Assembly (NCBI GenBank): GCA_902806105.1
Contig: CADCVI010000138.1
Location: 1 to 29,455 of the forward strand
Direction of reading: 5' to 3'
Source of the DNA: an uncultured Rubrobacteraceae bacterium
GTDB taxonomy: Bacteria; Actinomycetota; Rubrobacteria; Rubrobacterales; Rubrobacteraceae
DNA: 29,455 nucleotides
Positions 16,514 to 25,111 of this stretch are shown piece by piece. A program made the position numbers and the translations under genes. Below the pieces are notes generated by a model that was not told the DNA's origin, made no database searches, and saw nothing but the letters and a program-made list of their open reading frames with translations. Numbering within the stretch: the first letter of the stretch is position 1; each line of letters begins with the position of its first letter.

Positions 16514-16993
16514 TTACTGGCGCGGCTTGAGGACGTGGAGGGTGAGGATGTCCATGCGGGTGATGACGCCGATCAGACGATCGCCCTCGACGACGGGAAG
16601 TATCTTTTTGCGCTCCTTCGCCATCACCGTGGCCGTCTCGGAGACCGTAGCGTCGGGGTCGACCGTCACGACGTCGCCGGACATCACCTCGTCCACCGTG
16701 ACGCCCGCGCTCTTCAAGACCTCCCTGCGGTACTCCTCCGTGTTGCCCAGCGGGATCATGCCGCCCAGGATGTCCAGGAAGCCGGGGGATTTGATCTCCG
16801 CATCCCGGAAGATGAGGTCGCCCTCGGTCACGATGCCGATGAGGCGCCCCTCGGAGACGACGGGCGCTCCGGAGATGTGCGACTCGGCGAAAAGCTTGAT
16901 CGCCTCCTCGACCGTCGCGTCGGGCCCCAGGGTGGGCCAGTCCTGTTCCATGATCTCCGCGACCCTGAGCTCCCGAATGTCCCGCTCTTCCAC
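16514..16993 (-). CDS. Two-CBS-domain protein
   Basis: 159 residues made almost wholly of two CBS domains. The first contains VAEIMEQDWPTLGPDATVEE, SGAPVVSEGRLIGIVTEGDL; the second VDEVMSGDVVTVDPDATVSE, KKILPVVEGDRLIGVITRMD. CBS pairs form a module that often binds adenine nucleotides and senses energy state. It is a stand-alone protein with no enzyme domain. The frame extends 19 codons upstream, but GTG 16993 is preferred since GGAGGGG sits about eight bases before it. A TAGTAT at 17034-17039 (minus strand) could be the -10 box, with no good -35. It heads the alr operon. Confidence 0.9.
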   Translation of the reverse strand: MEERDIRELRVAEIMEQDWPTLGPDATVEEAIKLFAESHISGAPVVSEGRLIGIVTEGDLIFRDAEIKSPGFLDILGGMIPLGNTEEYRREVLKSAGVTVDEVMSGDVVTVDPDATVSETATVMAKERKKILPVVEGDRLIGVITRMDILTLHVLKPRQ

Positions 16994-17183
16994 GCCTCTT
17001 ACCCCTCCGTAAGGAACAACCGTAACCTCGCTGATACTACTCCAAAACACGCCCCCTCGACACCGGACTACCCGATGCTCGCACCCTCGAATGCCGTGTG
17101 AGGCCGCGCATCGATCTCGCGCACGGCGCGCGAACGTGTGCCCATGTGTGAGCGAACCCGCTACCCGCCCGCCCGCGTCTTGG

Positions 17184-17189
17184 TAGATT
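17184..17189 (+). promoter_or_regulatory. Extended -10 box upstream of menF
   Basis: TGGTAGATT: a TAGATT hexamer preceded by TGG (extended -10 pattern). It ends seven bases before GTG 17197 and 53 bases before the menF ATG. No -35 box is seen. Confidence 0.45.
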
Positions 17190-17196
17190 TAGGATC

Positions 17197-17250
17197 GTGA
17201 AGAAGCAAACACGCTACAACATCTTGACCGGCGGCAGGCTCGATGGGTAG
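17197..17250 (+). CDS. Possible 17-residue leader peptide overlapping the menF start
   Basis: GTG 17197 opens a short frame, MKKQTRYNILTGGRLDG, ending in TAG at 17248-17250, past the menF ATG at 17243. Its start lies seven bases after a -10 box, so it could be translated as the leaderless 5' end of the men transcript and deliver ribosomes to menF, which lacks a Shine-Dalgarno sequence. It might also be chance. No repeated codon suggests amino-acid attenuation. Confidence 0.3.
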   Translation: MKKQTRYNILTGGRLDG

Positions 17251-18661
17251 ACCCCTTCAGAGGGCCGTCGTCGAGCGCGTCGACGCCCGGCAGGCCCTCG
17301 CCGACGCTATGAGCGAGGCTTTCGAGCACTACTCCGGTGCCGCATCGGGTGAAGGAGTGCTGCGCGTCGAGGTACCCGCCGGGGACCTCGACCCGTTGCG
17401 CTGGCTCGCGGTCCAGACGATGAGGCCGAGGTCTTTCTGGTCGGGGCGCGACGACGGGACAGCCGCCGCGGCCGTCGGGGTAGCGGACCTCGTGGAACAC
17501 GACGGGTCGCCGGACGATACGCCGCACGGACGGCTCGCGCCGCTGTCGGCGGCGTCGCGGGAGGCCCGGTACTACGGCGGTCTGCGCTTCGATCCCGCCG
17601 GACGCGCCGACGAGGAGTGGGAGGCGTTCGAGGCATACCGCTTCGTCCTCCCGCGCTTCGAGCTGCGCCGCACGGGCGGCGGGACGGTGCTCGCGTGCAA
17701 CCTCGTCATGCCGCGCGACGCGGCGAGGGCCGGGGAGCTGTTGGACGAGGTAGAGAGCTTGTCGTTGCAGGACGAGCCGGAGGGGGCGCTCGGGCCCGCG
17801 GGTTCACTGCCCCTGCCCCTGTCACGGGACGACGTTCCGGATCGGGAGGGGTGGGGAGAGAGCGTGGAGGCGGCCCTTCGCGCCTTCTCGGCCGGGCGCA
17901 TGGACAAGGTAGTTTTCGCTCGCCGGGTCGAGTTCCGGTTCGAGGAGAGCCTCGACCCGGTCGCGCTGCTGGAAGGTTTGCGGGGCGCGACCCCCGGCTG
18001 CTTCCACTTTCTCGTCGAGCCCGAGGAGGGGGCAGCGTTCGTGGGGGCTTCGCCGGAGAGGCTCTTCCGGCGCGACGGGCGCGGCATCCTGAGCGAGGCC
18101 GTCGCCGGGACCCGGCCCCGCGGAGCCTCCTCCCTCGACGATACCGAGCTTGGCGAGGAGCTGCTCGGGAGCGCCAAGGATCAGGCCGAGCACTCGTTCG
18201 TCCGGGTCGGGATACGGGAGTCCCTGGGACCGCTGTGCGAGGACCTGAAGATCGAGGATACGGCCTCGGAGATGAAGCTGGCCCGGGGCAGGCACCTGGT
18301 CTCCAGGATCCGGGGGAAGCTGCGCGGGGGCGTTACGGACGGCGAGGTGCTCGCGGCCCTTCACCCGACGCCGGCGGTCGGGGGGTATCCGAAAGAGGAG
18401 GCGATCCGGGAGATCCGGGCCCTGGAGCCCTTCGATCGCGGGTGGTACGCAGGGCCCGTGGGGTGGCTCGGGGCCGACGGCGCGGAGTTCGCGGTCGGGA
18501 TACGCTCCGGGCTCGTGCGGGGCGACGCGCTCGCCCTGTACTCGGGGGCCGGGATCGTCGAGGGCTCGACGCCGGAGGGCGAGTGGGCCGAGATAGAGCA
18601 GAAGATCGGAGACTTCACCGGGATGTTCGGGCTTGAGCTCGCAGAGCACCCCGAGCATTAA
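17243..18661 (+). CDS. menF: Isochorismate synthase MenF
   Basis: First step of menaquinone synthesis: chorismate to isochorismate, magnesium dependent. 472 residues of the chorismate-binding family. The N-terminal half is variable; the catalytic half shows KVVFARRVEF, FVGASPERLFRR, EAVAGTRPRG, KDQAEHSFVRVGI, ALHPTPAVGGYPKEEAI, GWYAGPVGWLG and LYSGAGIVEGSTPEGEWAEI. The link to menD (29-base overlap) favours MenF over salicylate or anthranilate relatives. The ATG at 17243 lacks a clear ribosome site and overlaps a short upstream frame. Confidence 0.93.
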   Translation: MGRPLQRAVVERVDARQALADAMSEAFEHYSGAASGEGVLRVEVPAGDLDPLRWLAVQTMRPRSFWSGRDDGTAAAAVGVADLVEHDGSPDDTPHGRLAPLSAASREARYYGGLRFDPAGRADEEWEAFEAYRFVLPRFELRRTGGGTVLACNLVMPRDAARAGELLDEVESLSLQDEPEGALGPAGSLPLPLSRDDVPDREGWGESVEAALRAFSAGRMDKVVFARRVEFRFEESLDPVALLEGLRGATPGCFHFLVEPEEGAAFVGASPERLFRRDGRGILSEAVAGTRPRGASSLDDTELGEELLGSAKDQAEHSFVRVGIRESLGPLCEDLKIEDTASEMKLARGRHLVSRIRGKLRGGVTDGEVLAALHPTPAVGGYPKEEAIREIRALEPFDRGWYAGPVGWLGADGAEFAVGIRSGLVRGDALALYSGAGIVEGSTPEGEWAEIEQKIGDFTGMFGLELAEHPEH

Positions 18662-20381
18662 CCTCCTCTGGGCGACCCTGATCGTCGAGGAGCTGGTGCG
18701 CTCGGGCGTCGGCCTCTTCTGCGTCGCCCCGGGCTCGCGCTCCACCCCGCTCGTCGCCGCGCTCGCCGCAAACCCCGAGGCGAAGTCCCTCGTGCATTTC
18801 GACGAACGCGGCACGGCGTTCGCCGCGCTCGGGTACGCCAGGGCGACCGGGGGGCCTGCGGCCTGGATCACGACCTCCGGCACCGCGGTCGCGAACGGCC
18901 TCCCCGCCCTCGTCGAGGCCTCCGTGGACGGGGTGCCCCTGATCGCGCTGACCGCCGACCGCCCCCCCGAGCTGCGCCAGACCGGCGCGAACCAGACGGT
19001 CGACCAGCCCGACATCTTCGGCGACTTCGTCCGCTGGCGCTTCGACCTGCCGGCCCCTGACCCCGGCATCGACCCGGCGATGGTCCTGACCACGATCGAC
19101 CAGGCCGTCTACCGCTCCCGCCGAGCCCCGTCCGGTCCCGTCCACCTGAACCTCATGTTCCGCGAACCGTTCCTCCCGAACGACGAGGACGCAAAGACCC
19201 CAGAGCTCCTTGTCCCCTGGAGGGCGAGCTCCAGACCCTACACGAGCTATGCGGCCACGAAGCCAGCCGTGAGCGGGGCCGAGGTAGAAGCCCTGCGGGA
19301 CGCGCTGGCCCCCGTCGAGCGCGGCCTCGTCGTCGCCGGACGGCTCGCCTCGCGGGAGCAGGGCGAGGCCGCGAAGAGGCTCGCGGGCGCCCTGGGCTGG
19401 CCCCTGCTGCCGGACATCGGCTCGCAGGTCCGGCTCGGGCCGGGTTCCCCGAACGTCGTCGCCCACTACGACGCGCTGCTGGCGAACGAGACCTTCGCCC
19501 GCGCGCACGAGCCGGAGGCCGTGGTGCACATCGGCGGCCGGGCGCTGTCCAAGCGCCTGGAGAAGCTCGTGGCAGGGAGCCGCCCCGCTCCGTACGTCGT
19601 CGTGCGCGAGAACCCATTTCGCCTGGATCCGGGCCACCGCGTGACGCACAGCGTCGAGGCGGACGTGGTGGATCTCTGCGCCGCGCTCGGAGATGTTGTC
19701 GCGGGGCCTCACCGGGGGGGCGGATGGCTGGCGGCCTGGCGCGAGGCCTCGGACGGAATAGGGCGGAGCCTGGACGACCTGCTCCCGGAGACCGGCGACC
19801 TGACGGAGCCCCTCGTGGCGCGCCTCTTATCGCGCTACGCCCCGGAGGGGAGCTCGCTGGTCGTGGCGAACAGCATGCCGATCCGGGACCTCGACACCTT
19901 CGCGGCGTCGGACGGCATGCCCGTCCCGGTCGCGGCCAACCGGGGCGCGAGCGGGATAGACGGCACCGTCGCCACGGCGGCCGGCTTCGCCCGGGGCTCC
20001 GGAGGCCCGGTCACGCTCGTCATTGGGGACCTGGCGCTGCTGCACGACCTCAACTCGCTCGCGATGCTCCGCGGCCTGCCCGTCACCATTGTCGTCCTGA
20101 ACAACGACGGCGGCGGCATCTTCTCCTTCCTGCCGGTCGCCGAACACGGGGAGTTTTTCGAGCCGTACTTCGGGACGCCGCAGGGCGTGACGTTCGAGCC
20201 GGCGGCGCGCATGTTCGGGCTCGGCTACGAGAGCCCTCGAACTGCCGCAGGGTTCGTCGCGGCCTACCGGACGAGCAGCGCTCGCGGCGGTCCGGCCCTC
20301 ATAGAGGTGAAGACCGACCGGGAAGAGAACCTCGTGCTCCACCGGGAGCTGCTCGCCGAGGCCGGCAGACGCCTCGACTGA
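18633..20381 (+). CDS. menD: SEPHCHC synthase MenD
   Basis: Thiamine-diphosphate enzyme joining isochorismate and 2-oxoglutarate to 2-succinyl-5-enolpyruvyl-6-hydroxy-3-cyclohexene-1-carboxylate. 582 residues with the family N-terminus NLLWATLIVEELVRSGV and CVAPGSRSTPL, the conserved glutamate Glu58 in HFDERGTAFAALGYA, TSGTAVANGLPA, SMPIRDLDTF, NRGASGIDGT and the ThDP/metal motif GDLALLHDLNS...LNNDGGGIFSFLP. The TTG start at 18633 lies inside menF; no ribosome site is obvious, so coupled re-initiation is likely. menH follows after 16 bases. Confidence 0.96.
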   Translation: MSSQSTPSINLLWATLIVEELVRSGVGLFCVAPGSRSTPLVAALAANPEAKSLVHFDERGTAFAALGYARATGGPAAWITTSGTAVANGLPALVEASVDGVPLIALTADRPPELRQTGANQTVDQPDIFGDFVRWRFDLPAPDPGIDPAMVLTTIDQAVYRSRRAPSGPVHLNLMFREPFLPNDEDAKTPELLVPWRASSRPYTSYAATKPAVSGAEVEALRDALAPVERGLVVAGRLASREQGEAAKRLAGALGWPLLPDIGSQVRLGPGSPNVVAHYDALLANETFARAHEPEAVVHIGGRALSKRLEKLVAGSRPAPYVVVRENPFRLDPGHRVTHSVEADVVDLCAALGDVVAGPHRGGGWLAAWREASDGIGRSLDDLLPETGDLTEPLVARLLSRYAPEGSSLVVANSMPIRDLDTFAASDGMPVPVAANRGASGIDGTVATAAGFARGSGGPVTLVIGDLALLHDLNSLAMLRGLPVTIVVLNNDGGGIFSFLPVAEHGEFFEPYFGTPQGVTFEPAARMFGLGYESPRTAAGFVAAYRTSSARGGPALIEVKTDREENLVLHRELLAEAGRRLD

Positions 20382-20397
20382 ACGGGCCGGCCAGCGC

Positions 20398-21201
20398 GTG
20401 AACACCCCGAGCGGGACCGGGTTGGGATACTCGTCGTTCGGGGAGCCCGGCCTGCCTGCCGTGCTCTTCCTGCACGGCTTCATGGGGTCTTCCGAAGACT
20501 GGGCAGCGGCAGCGGCGGCGCTGGAGGGCCGGGCGTTCGCGGTGGCCGTCGACCTGCCGGGGCACGGGGCCTCGCTGCGCCTGCCGCCGGAGACCTACAC
20601 GATCGAAGGTGCGGCGCGGGCCGTAGTCCGGGTCCTGGACGACCTTGGGGTGGAGGAGGCATCGCTCGTCGGCTACTCAATGGGCGGTCGCCTCGCGCTT
20701 TACCTGGCGCTGCGGCACCCGGGGCGGTGCGCGAGGCTCATGCTGGAATCGGCCTCGCCGGGGCTGGAAAGCACGGAAGAACGGGCCGCGCGCCGGGACG
20801 CCGACGAGGAGAGGGCCCGGCGCCTTGAGTCCGGGGACTTCGAGGAGTTTCTCCGGGACTGGTACCGGCAGCCGCTCTTCGCGTCGCTCGCGCGGGATGA
20901 CGAGTTGTTGCGGAGCACCATCGAGGCGCGACGTCGAAACGACCCGGCCGAGCTGGCGCGTTCGCTGCGGGGCATGGGTACGGGGACGCAGCCGCCGCTC
21001 TGGGAGGAGCTCGCGGGTCTACGCACCCCGACGCTCGCAGTAGCCGGGGAGCTGGACGGGAAGTTTGTCGAGATCTCGCGGCGCATGGAGGGGATCTCCC
21101 CAAAGGTCCGTACCGTCGTCGTGCCCCGCGTGGGACACAACGTGCGCGTAGAAGCTCCGGAGGCATACGAGGCTCTGCTTCAGGCTTTCCTCGAAAGCTA
21201 G
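20398..21201 (+). CDS. menH: SHCHC synthase MenH (alpha/beta hydrolase fold)
   Basis: Removes pyruvate from the MenD product to give SHCHC. 267 residues with the alpha/beta hydrolase pattern: oxyanion region LFLHGFMGSSEDW, nucleophile Ser94 in GYSMGGRLALY, acid Asp220 in AGELDGKF and His247 in VGHNVR. FLHGFMGS, DLPGHG and GYSMGGR are typical of MenH. Other hydrolases share the triad, so the assignment rests partly on its place directly after menD. GTG start at 20398 without a Shine-Dalgarno sequence. Confidence 0.9.
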   Translation: MNTPSGTGLGYSSFGEPGLPAVLFLHGFMGSSEDWAAAAAALEGRAFAVAVDLPGHGASLRLPPETYTIEGAARAVVRVLDDLGVEEASLVGYSMGGRLALYLALRHPGRCARLMLESASPGLESTEERAARRDADEERARRLESGDFEEFLRDWYRQPLFASLARDDELLRSTIEARRRNDPAELARSLRGMGTGTQPPLWEELAGLRTPTLAVAGELDGKFVEISRRMEGISPKVRTVVVPRVGHNVRVEAPEAYEALLQAFLES

Positions 21202-21344
21202 CCCGTCGACGCGCCCCACGCGCGAGTAGATCACCTGCACCCGGACGATCGTCCTCCGAACTTCTGGGCCAATGCACCCGCGCGTCAAGCTTGGTGTTTC
21301 TGATCCCGCTGCGAAGCTTTCTCTACCCCCTATAATTCCGCCCT
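21202..21344. other. Gap inside the men cluster with a second promoter
   Basis: A 143-base break between menH and menB. No strong terminator is visible (only CGCG-CCCCA-CGCG near 21212). A perfect TATAAT at its right end indicates that menB-menC-menE has its own promoter. Confidence 0.5.
21331..21336 (+). promoter_or_regulatory. Consensus -10 box of menB
   Basis: TATAAT, a perfect -10 hexamer, ends eight bases before ATG 21345. A start site seven bases downstream leaves one or two leader bases at most. No -35 box is clear and there is no Shine-Dalgarno sequence. Confidence 0.65.
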
Positions 21345-22196
21345 ATGAGCGACATAAAGTGGGAAACAGCCGGAGAGTTCGAGGACATAAAGTACGACAA
21401 GGCCGAGGGGATCGCGAAGATCACCATCAACCGCCCGGAGGTTCGTAACGCCTTCCGTCCGCTGACGGTGAGGGAGATGCAGAGGGCGCTGGAAGACGCG
21501 CGCGTTGACCACGAGGTCGGGGTCATCATCCTGACCGGCGAGGGGCCGGACGCGTTCTGCTCCGGGGGGGACCAGAGGGTGCGAGGCGACGCCGGGTACC
21601 TCGAAGACCCGGACGACCCGCGGCGCACCCCTGGCGGCGCCTCGGTCGGGCGCTTCGACGTGACGGACCTGCACATACAGATCCGGCGCTGCCCGAAGCC
21701 CGTGGTGGCGATGGTGGCGGGATACGCGGTCGGCGGCGGCCACGTCCTCCACGTGGTCTGTGACCTCACGCTCGCCGCGGACAACGCGAAGTTCGGGCAG
21801 GTCGGCCCGAAGGTCGGCAGCTTCGACGGCGGGTTCGGCGCGTCGGTCCTGTCGCAGCTCGTCGGGCCGAAGAAGGCAAAGGAGATCTGGTTTCTCTGCC
21901 GGATGTACTCGGCCGAGGAGGCGCTCGGGATGGGCCTTGTCAACAAGGTCGTGCCGCTGGCCGAACTCGAGGCCGAGACCGTCTCCTGGTGCAGGGAGAT
22001 GCTGCAACGCTCGCCCTTCGCGCTGCGCCTCCTGAAGGCCAGCTTCCACGCCCACGAGGACGGTTTCGCCGGCATCCAGCAGCTCGCCCACGACGCGAAC
22101 CTCCTGTTCTACGGGAGCGAGGAGGCCCAGGAGGGGCGCGACGCCTACAAGGAGAAGCGCAGCCCGGACTTCTCGAAGTTCCCGCACCGGCCCTAA
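21345..22196 (+). CDS. menB: 1,4-dihydroxy-2-naphthoyl-CoA synthase
   Basis: Crotonase-fold enzyme that closes the naphthoquinol ring: o-succinylbenzoyl-CoA to DHNA-CoA. 283 residues. Typical MenB segments: [32 protein letters not shown] (oxyanion hole), [37 protein letters not shown] (with the catalytic-loop Asp) and a C-terminus rich in Lys/Phe ([17 protein letters not shown]). The ATG is probably translated from a leaderless message. It heads menB-menC-menE. Confidence 0.97.
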   Translation: MSDIKWETAGEFEDIKYDKAEGIAKITINRPEVRNAFRPLTVREMQRALEDARVDHEVGVIILTGEGPDAFCSGGDQRVRGDAGYLEDPDDPRRTPGGASVGRFDVTDLHIQIRRCPKPVVAMVAGYAVGGGHVLHVVCDLTLAADNAKFGQVGPKVGSFDGGFGASVLSQLVGPKKAKEIWFLCRMYSAEEALGMGLVNKVVPLAELEAETVSWCREMLQRSPFALRLLKASFHAHEDGFAGIQQLAHDANLLFYGSEEAQEGRDAYKEKRSPDFSKFPHRP

Positions 22197-22202
22197 CCCG
22201 CC

Positions 22203-23303
22203 GTGAAGGTCACCGGCTTCGACGTCTACGGTTTCCGGCTGCCGCTGACCGGGCGGCTGGTGCTGCGCGACGCCACGCTGACGGACCGCGAGGGGCTCCT
22301 GCTGAGGCTGTCAGGGGAGGACGGCCTCTCGGGGTGGGGCGAGGTCTCACCGCTGCCCGGCTTCAGCCCCGAGACCCTTCCGGAGGCCGCGGTCGGGCTT
22401 CGAAGCCTCGCGGCGTCCCTCGTCGGCCGGAACGTGACCGGGGAATGGATGGGAGCCGACGGCGACCTCGCCCGTTTGTTGGATGGTATGGAGATCTTGC
22501 CCTCCGTCCGTTTCGGGCTTGAGCTCGCCGCCTGGAACCTCTATGGCGCGTCGACGGGGGCTTCGCTGCCGGCGCTGATCTCCCCGGGCCACAGGCCCAC
22601 CGTGCCGGTGAACGGTCTGCTCGCCGGCTCGCCTGACGAGGTTCTGGAGGGCGCCCGCCGGATGCGGGACGCCGGTTACGTCGCGGTGAAGCTGAAGGTC
22701 GGCGGGCGGCCGGTATCTGAGGACGTGGCGCTTGTCCGGGCGGTAGCGGAGGCCCTCGGCGGGGACGTCGCCCTGCGCCTGGACGCGAACCGCGCCTGGA
22801 GCCTCGACGAGGCTCTGGGGTTCGCCCGGGGCATCGAGGGGCAGGAGATCGAGTACCTGGAAGAGCCCCTCGCGGACCCGGCTGGACTGGAAGAGTTCGC
22901 GCTGAAGGGAGGCGTGAAGGTCGCGCTCGACGAATCGCTGGTCGGGATGGAGCCGGAGTCCCTGGCGGAGCATCCCTACGCGGGTGCCGTGGTGCTCAAG
23001 CCGTCCCTGCTCGGCGGCCTCTCACGCACGCTGCGGCTGGCCGAGAGGGCGGTTGGCCTCGGGATGCGGCCGGTCGTCAGCTCGGCCTACGAGACCGGCG
23101 TGGGGACGGCGGCCCTCGTAGCGCTCGCGGCAGGTATCGGGACCGGGGAGATACCCGCTGGCCTCGACACCTACCGGCGTCTCGCGGGGGACGTGATCGA
23201 GCCGCGCCTCCCGCTCCCAGCACCCCGCCTCCGCGTCCGGGAAGCGGTCTCCTGGAACGGGATCGTCCGAGACCGCCTCTCTCCGGAGGCCGGACCCGAA
23301 TGA
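22203..23303 (+). CDS. menC: o-Succinylbenzoate synthase
   Basis: Enolase-superfamily enzyme dehydrating SHCHC to o-succinylbenzoate. 366 residues. Catalytic KxK pair Lys163/Lys165 (AVKLKVGG), metal ligands Asp194 (LRLDANRAW), Glu220 (YLEEPL) and Asp243 (ALDES), and base Lys266 (VLKPSLLGG) are all in place. Some family members also racemise N-acyl amino acids, so side activity is possible, but the cluster fixes the main role. GTG start at 22203, seven bases after the menB stop, without a clear ribosome site. Confidence 0.95.
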   Translation: MKVTGFDVYGFRLPLTGRLVLRDATLTDREGLLLRLSGEDGLSGWGEVSPLPGFSPETLPEAAVGLRSLAASLVGRNVTGEWMGADGDLARLLDGMEILPSVRFGLELAAWNLYGASTGASLPALISPGHRPTVPVNGLLAGSPDEVLEGARRMRDAGYVAVKLKVGGRPVSEDVALVRAVAEALGGDVALRLDANRAWSLDEALGFARGIEGQEIEYLEEPLADPAGLEEFALKGGVKVALDESLVGMEPESLAEHPYAGAVVLKPSLLGGLSRTLRLAERAVGLGMRPVVSSAYETGVGTAALVALAAGIGTGEIPAGLDTYRRLAGDVIEPRLPLPAPRLRVREAVSWNGIVRDRLSPEAGPE

Positions 23304-24751
23304 CGACGCACGGCAAGGAGGGCCGGGAGGGAGAGATACCGCACCCATCCTCCTTCGCCTACTCCACATCCGACGCCCTGGCCATGATGGGGCCCGCAGG
23401 GGCGACGACCTACGGGGAGCTCGAAGGGCGGGTGGCGGGAGCGGCCGAGCAGCTTCTGCGAGAGGGATGCAGGCCCGGCGACCGGGTGGCGCTGCGCCTC
23501 GAAAAGGACGAGAGGTACGTGGTGCTGCTCCTGGCGGTGCTGCGGGCAGGGTGCGTCGCGTGCCCGATCAGCACCCGCGTCCCGCTCGACGGGGTCGCCC
23601 ACCTCCTGCGGATCGCCGGCTGTTCGGCCCTGGTCTCCGGCCACGACCTGCCCCCTGCGGTCACGGACCTCCTGCCCGTGCTCGGGCCGGAACGGGTGCT
23701 GAAGCCGCTTCCGGCCCGAGCGCGGGCCGCGGGTCCCAGGACGGTGCCTCAGGACCGCCCGGCCACCGTCGTCTTCACCTCCGGCAGCACGGGCGCGCCG
23801 AAGGCCGCCCTGCACACGTTCGGCAACCACTTCTACAGCGCCCTGGGCTCCGGCGCGAACATCCCGCTCGGCCCGGGAGACCGGTGGCTGCACTCGCTGC
23901 CGCTCTACCACGTCGGGGGCCTCTCGATAATCTTCCGGTGCCTGCTCGCCGGGGCCGCGATCGTCTTCCCGGAGCCGGAGGCCTCGTTCGGAGGGGCCAT
24001 CGTCCGGGGCGGCGCGACGCACGTCTCGCTCGTCGCCACCCAGCTCCGCCGTCTGCTCTCGGAGAACGCGTCCATCGAGACGGTCCGGGCAATCCTCCTC
24101 GGAGGGGGGCCGGTGCCGGAGACGCTGGTAGACGAGGCGCTCGACCGGCGCCTGCCGATCCACACGAGCTACGGCCTCACGGAGATGTCCTCCCAGGTGA
24201 CCACCACGCCCCCGGGGGCGACGAAGGAGGAGGTCCACACCTCCGGGCGGACGCTGCCACACAGGGAGGTCGCGATAGCTGGGGACGGCGAGATCCTCGT
24301 CCGCGGAAGGACGCTCTTCGCGGGCTACCTCGGGCCCGACGGGGTGAACACGCAGCTTGACGTGGCGGGATGGTTCCACACGAAAGACCTCGGCGAGCTC
24401 GACGACGCCGGTCGCCTGATCGTGACGGGACGCAGGGACAACCAGTTCGTCTCCGGCGGCGAGAACATCCAACCCGAGGAGATAGAAGCGGCCCTCTGCC
24501 GAATCGGCGGCGTCGAACAGGCAGTGGTAGTCCCGGTCCCGGACGATGAGTTCGGCGAGAGACCCGTAGCCTTCGTGCGAGCCCCCACAGGACTCCCCGC
24601 CCGAGGACTGGAGAAAGCTCTGGAACCCCTCCTGCCACGCTTCAAGATACCCGCCACCTTCCACGACTGGCCCGAGCCGAACGGCCCGGAGGGCATGAAG
24701 GTGAACCGCGCCGCCTTCAGAGAGCTCGCCAGGGAGCGCGCGGGCTCGTAA
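23300..24751 (+). CDS. menE: o-Succinylbenzoate-CoA ligase
   Basis: ANL-family adenylating enzyme making o-succinylbenzoyl-CoA, the MenB substrate. 483 residues. Core motifs: VFTSGSTGAPKAAL (phosphate loop), LPLYHVGGLSIIFRCLLAGA (typical MenE), TSYGLTEMSSQVTT, GWFHTKDLGELDDAGRL, TGRRDNQFVSGGENIQPEEI, and the C-terminal Lys region GMKVNRAAF. ATG 23300 overlaps the menC stop (ATGA), giving tight coupling. It is the last gene of the cluster. Confidence 0.96.
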   Translation: MTTHGKEGREGEIPHPSSFAYSTSDALAMMGPAGATTYGELEGRVAGAAEQLLREGCRPGDRVALRLEKDERYVVLLLAVLRAGCVACPISTRVPLDGVAHLLRIAGCSALVSGHDLPPAVTDLLPVLGPERVLKPLPARARAAGPRTVPQDRPATVVFTSGSTGAPKAALHTFGNHFYSALGSGANIPLGPGDRWLHSLPLYHVGGLSIIFRCLLAGAAIVFPEPEASFGGAIVRGGATHVSLVATQLRRLLSENASIETVRAILLGGGPVPETLVDEALDRRLPIHTSYGLTEMSSQVTTTPPGATKEEVHTSGRTLPHREVAIAGDGEILVRGRTLFAGYLGPDGVNTQLDVAGWFHTKDLGELDDAGRLIVTGRRDNQFVSGGENIQPEEIEAALCRIGGVEQAVVVPVPDDEFGERPVAFVRAPTGLPARGLEKALEPLLPRFKIPATFHDWPEPNGPEGMKVNRAAFRELARERAGS

Positions 24752-25111
24752 CACAACAAACCCCGTCCGGATCCCGACGCGAAGCCGGTCCGGTACTTCG
24801 CATCTACCCTCGGTCGGGGAGCGCGGAACGGCACCCATACTGGCTACCCCTCAGCACGGCGGGGCATCCAATCTTCAACCGAGAAAAGGCGACCTTTACC
24901 GTGCATCTCGGCGTATCGGGCGCTTGCTTAAAGTTCCGCGGCTATCGTGGCAAGAAGGGATACTGCGTGGTCACCGGGAGTTGGACTCCAATGACGCGGG
25001 CCGCGGGCCGATGGGTGCGTATGCTTCCGTAGGCAGGATACAGACGGCCAGTGATTGTGCTGGATGTCCGAGAAGGGCGTGGCCCCATCGCGATGCGCCT
25101 CGTGGAGAGGC
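24752..25111. other. Intergenic region after menE
   Basis: 360 bases between convergent menE and nnr. Two weak hairpins are seen: GCGAAG...CTTCGC (24779-24801, 11-base loop) after menE, and GCCTC-GTGGA-GAGGC (25097-25111) right after the nnr stop. Neither has a T-run. One minus-strand frame stays open through part of it but has no homology I recognise. No RNA gene or mobile element is visible. Confidence 0.5.

Noticed and set aside
15403..16530. 375-residue plus-strand frame opposite alr
   Set aside because: Antisense to an intact alanine racemase; no recognisable motif.
18615..19712. 365-residue minus-strand frame opposite menD
   Set aside because: Antisense to menD, which has the full ThDP motif set; no start signal or family.
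23171..24838. 555-residue minus-strand frame opposite menE
   Set aside because: menE carries every family motif on the plus strand; the minus frame is Arg/Gly/Val filler.
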